Below, piece after piece: positions 62,101 to 64,000 of a DNA stretch of 64,000 nucleotides. The notes beneath the pieces were generated by a model. It was not told where the DNA came from and did not search any database. It saw nothing but the letters and a program-made list of their open reading frames with translations. The position numbers were made by a program, and so were the translations under genes. Source of the stretch: Burkholderia anthina (GTDB lineage Bacteria; Pseudomonadota; Gammaproteobacteria; Burkholderiales; Burkholderiaceae); the NCBI RefSeq assembly GCF_001547525.1, contig NZ_LNJP01000003.1, positions 558,001 to 622,000 of the forward strand, read 5' to 3'. The number at the start of each line of letters is the position of its first letter. Within the stretch, counting starts at the first letter, position 1.

Positions 62101-62197
62101 ACGCAGGCATCATCAGCCGGGCAAACCGGCGGTTGAGGGCCGCACCGCGCGCGCCACGCGCCGGGAACGACCGCAGGGAGGCATGCCATCTCCGCAG
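62101..62197 (-). promoter_or_regulatory. Fluoride riboswitch (crcB motif)
   Basis: On the minus strand the conserved blocks occur in order: GGAGATGGCATGCCTCC (62193-62177), CAACCGCC (62135-62128) and GCTGATGATGCCTGCGT (62117-62101). They match the crcB RNA consensus, including the pseudoknot-forming GGCAT/ATGCC pair. The loop between the first and second blocks is 41 bases, longer than in well-studied examples. It lies in the leader of the CLC-F gene. Confidence 0.9.
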
Positions 62198-62284
62198 GCG
62201 GCAATTGTACGCGACGGCGCGCCACGCACACAATGCCGACGCCGCCGGGCCGCTGCGAAACGACGGCGCCGGCCCGCAGCACCG

Positions 62285-63304
62285 TCAGTCGCGCGGCGCG
62301 AGCGCGATCCGCGCGATCAGCCGGGGCGCGATCTGCTCGAGCGGCAGGATCGCCGACGCCGCGCCGATCGCCGCGGCCGCCTTCGGCATCCCGTACACGG
62401 CGCTCGTCGCCTCGTCCTGCGCGATCGTGTACCAGCCCTTCGCACGCATCGCCTTCAGGCCGAGCGCGCCGTCGCGTCCCATGCCGGTCAGCAGCACGCC
62501 GAGCGCCTCGCCCTGCCAGCCGTCCGCGACGCTGTTGAAGAACACGTCGATCGACGGCCGGTACGGCGTGTCGGCCGGATGCCGCGTATAGCCGAGCACG
62601 CCGCGCGGCGACAGCGTCAGATGGTCGTTGGTCGCCGCGAGCAGCACCGCGCCGGCCTCCGGCACGCTGCCCTGCCGCGCGACGCGCACCGGCAGCCGCG
62701 TATAGCCGTCGAGCCATTCGGCCATGCCGTACGCGAATGCCTGGTCGACGTGCTGGACGATCACGATCGCGGCCGGAAAATCGGCCGGCAGCGCGCGCAG
62801 CAGCGCGGTGAGCGCGGTCGGCCCGCCCGCCGACGCACCGATCGCGACGAGCGTCGGCTGGCCGCGCGCGGACGCGGGCCCCGGCGGCACGAGCGCCGCG
62901 GAACGGCTTTCGAGCAGCCGGCCGATCTGGTCGATCTTCGCGAGCAGCGCCTGCGGCGACGCGTCGGTCGACAGCCCGAGCGCGAGCGTCGGCGTGTCGA
63001 CCGCGTCGAGCGCGCCCGCGCCCATCGCCTCGTACACCGACGACGTGTTGGCGCTGACGCTCGCCGTCACGATCAGGATCGCGCACGGCGCGCGCGCCAT
63101 GATCCGCCGCGTCGCGGCGACGCCGTCGACCTTCGGCATCACGAGATCCATCAGCACGACGTCGGGCGGGTGCGCGACGCAGAAATCCACCGCCTCGTCG
63201 CCATCGGTCGCCACCCACAGCACGCGATGGTCCGCGCGCAGCGCGATCACGCGGCGCAGCGCCTCCACGGCCAGCGGCAGATCGTTGACGATGCCGATGT
63301 TCAT
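62285..63304 (-). CDS. wspF: WspF: CheB-type methylesterase response regulator
   Basis: A 339-residue CheB homologue. The receiver domain (about 1-120) starts MNIGIVNDLPLAVEALRR, typical of WspF rather than CheB, with phosphoacceptor Asp in VVLMDLVMP (about 53). The methylesterase domain (about 150-335) has the Ser motif IGASAGG, catalytic His in VIVQHVD and Asp in LLTGMGRDG. WspF removes methyl groups from the WspA receptor and so dampens Wsp surface signalling and c-di-GMP output. The ATG overlaps the wspE stop (ATGA). No wspR diguanylate cyclase gene follows it. Confidence 0.9.
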   Translation of the reverse strand: MNIGIVNDLPLAVEALRRVIALRADHRVLWVATDGDEAVDFCVAHPPDVVLMDLVMPKVDGVAATRRIMARAPCAILIVTASVSANTSSVYEAMGAGALDAVDTPTLALGLSTDASPQALLAKIDQIGRLLESRSAALVPPGPASARGQPTLVAIGASAGGPTALTALLRALPADFPAAIVIVQHVDQAFAYGMAEWLDGYTRLPVRVARQGSVPEAGAVLLAATNDHLTLSPRGVLGYTRHPADTPYRPSIDVFFNSVADGWQGEALGVLLTGMGRDGALGLKAMRAKGWYTIAQDEATSAVYGMPKAAAAIGAASAILPLEQIAPRLIARIALAPRD

Positions 63305-64000
63305 TCTCGCGCGTCTCCGATCAGGTCGTGCACGGCATCGAGCAGCGCTTCGTCGTGGAAGCTGCTCTTCGCGAGGTAGTAATCGGCGCCGGCGTCGAGC
63401 CCGCGGCGGCGATCCTCGTCGCGATCCTTGTACGACACGATCATCACCGGCACGCGCTTGAGCATCGGGTCGTTCTTGATCAGCGTCACGAGTTCGATCC
63501 CGTCCATGCGCGGCATGTCGACGTCGGTCACGACGAGATCGAACGCATCGCTGCGCACCGCGTTCCACCCTTCCATCCCGTCGACCGCGACCGTCACGTC
63601 GTAGCCGCGCTTTTCCAGCAGCTTGCGTTCGAGCTCGCGCACCGTCAGCGAATCGTCGACGACGAGCACGCGGCGGCGCCGGTCGGCGAGCGCGAGCTGC
63701 GGATCGCGCGAGACCCGCGCGAGCTGCCCGCCGCGCACGAGCTTGTCGACCGAGCGGATCAGGTCCTCCACGTCGACGATCAGCACCGGGTCGCCGTTCT
63801 CGAGCAGCGCGCCGGCCGCGATGTTCTGGATCTTGTTCAGGCGGCTGTCGAGCGGCTGCACGACGAGCATCCGTTCGCCGAGGAAGCGGTCGACCGCGAC
63901 GCCGTACAGCTCGGGTTCGCCGCCGACGACCACGACGGCCGTACTGGCGCGCGCCACGTCGGGTTCGCCCGCGTCGAGCAACTGGTGCGCGGCGACGAGG
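63301..64000 (-). CDS. wspE: WspE: CheA-type hybrid kinase, C-terminal part (cut by window edge)
   Basis: The 3' 233 codons of a hybrid chemosensory kinase. The visible part holds the CheW-like domain (LYGVAVDRFLGERMLVVQPLDSRL, to about 63730) and a C-terminal receiver domain: VLVVDDSLTVRELERKLLEKRG, phosphoacceptor in VVTDVDMPRMDG and Lys in YYLAKSSFHD. The kinase and Hpt parts lie outside the window. CheA-CheW-REC order and the following wspF identify WspE. It phosphorylates WspF and an output regulator. The reading is complete to the window edge. Confidence 0.88.
   Translation of the reverse strand, partial: LVAAHQLLDAGEPDVARASTAVVVVGGEPELYGVAVDRFLGERMLVVQPLDSRLNKIQNIAAGALLENGDPVLIVDVEDLIRSVDKLVRGGQLARVSRDPQLALADRRRRVLVVDDSLTVRELERKLLEKRGYDVTVAVDGMEGWNAVRSDAFDLVVTDVDMPRMDGIELVTLIKNDPMLKRVPVMIVSYKDRDEDRRRGLDAGADYYLAKSSFHDEALLDAVHDLIGDARE

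Overview
The window is high-GC, densely packed proteobacterial DNA. It reads as a Burkholderia cepacia complex-like genome, probably a secondary replicon. The main reasons are an exopolysaccharide locus whose order matches the cepacian bce-I cluster (bceA to bceK), Wsp-type surface-sensing genes at the right edge, and families typical of Burkholderia chromosomes. No rRNA, tRNA, CRISPR array or complete insertion sequence was seen. The species cannot be fixed from the sequence alone.

Layout. 1-8.9 kb: end of a degenerate histidine kinase, a CNNM/CBS membrane protein, a TenI-like protein, a TreZ-like protein that has lost its catalytic residues, a methyltransferase, a glutathione transferase, a DUF1345 membrane protein, a PrpA-type phosphatase and a RES/Xre toxin-antitoxin pair. 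8.9-10.4 kb: a truncated amino-acid-binding-protein relic, then about 1.1 kb without a convincing gene. 10.4-17.4 kb: GtrA protein, a VpsR-domain sigma-54 activator, a ferritin-like di-iron protein, FKBP isomerase, AraC regulator, and a divergent HxlR/MFS pair with a clear operator-like inverted repeat.

17.5-32.4 kb is the cepacian cluster. bceB-bceK run leftward as one tightly spaced unit: priming transferase, UDP-glucose dehydrogenase, tyrosine phosphatase, outer-membrane exporter, BY-kinase, glycosyltransferases and Wzy polymerase. The bifunctional GDP-mannose enzyme bceA runs rightward from a shared AT-rich control region that contains a terminator-like hairpin in the bceA leader. A transposase-derived DNA-binding protein faces bceA across a strong hairpin.

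34.2-36.7 kb: a rubrerythrin / CCG-domain iron-sulfur protein / DUF3501 operon. 37-41.7 kb: a two-partner secretion pair whose TpsA exoprotein carries two near-identical TPS domains. 41.9-44.5 kb: an ECF42-type sigma factor with two YCII (DGPF) proteins and a VOC protein. 44.7-49.2 kb: secreted nuclease, DUF883 protein preceded by an 18-codon coupled ORF, SYLF lipoprotein and an AI-2E family permease. 49.3-57.4 kb: a small secreted protein, two oxidoreductases, PAP2 phosphatase, an Nramp transporter overlapped by an AraC regulator with a Cys-rich tail, a LysR relic, an OsmC protein and a DyP peroxidase. 57.6-62.2 kb: an ABC exporter with a short leader ORF, riboflavin synthase, and a CLC-F type fluoride/proton antiporter preceded by a recognisable fluoride riboswitch. 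62.3-64 kb: wspF and the 3' end of wspE.

The shared theme is surface life and envelope stress. Wsp signalling, a VpsR-like activator and cepacian production are known elsewhere to be tied to cyclic-di-GMP-controlled biofilm formation, and the TPS exoprotein is a likely surface adhesin. Start codons were chosen by ribosome binding site, overlap and family N-terminus. Functions come from recognised motifs; no database search was run.
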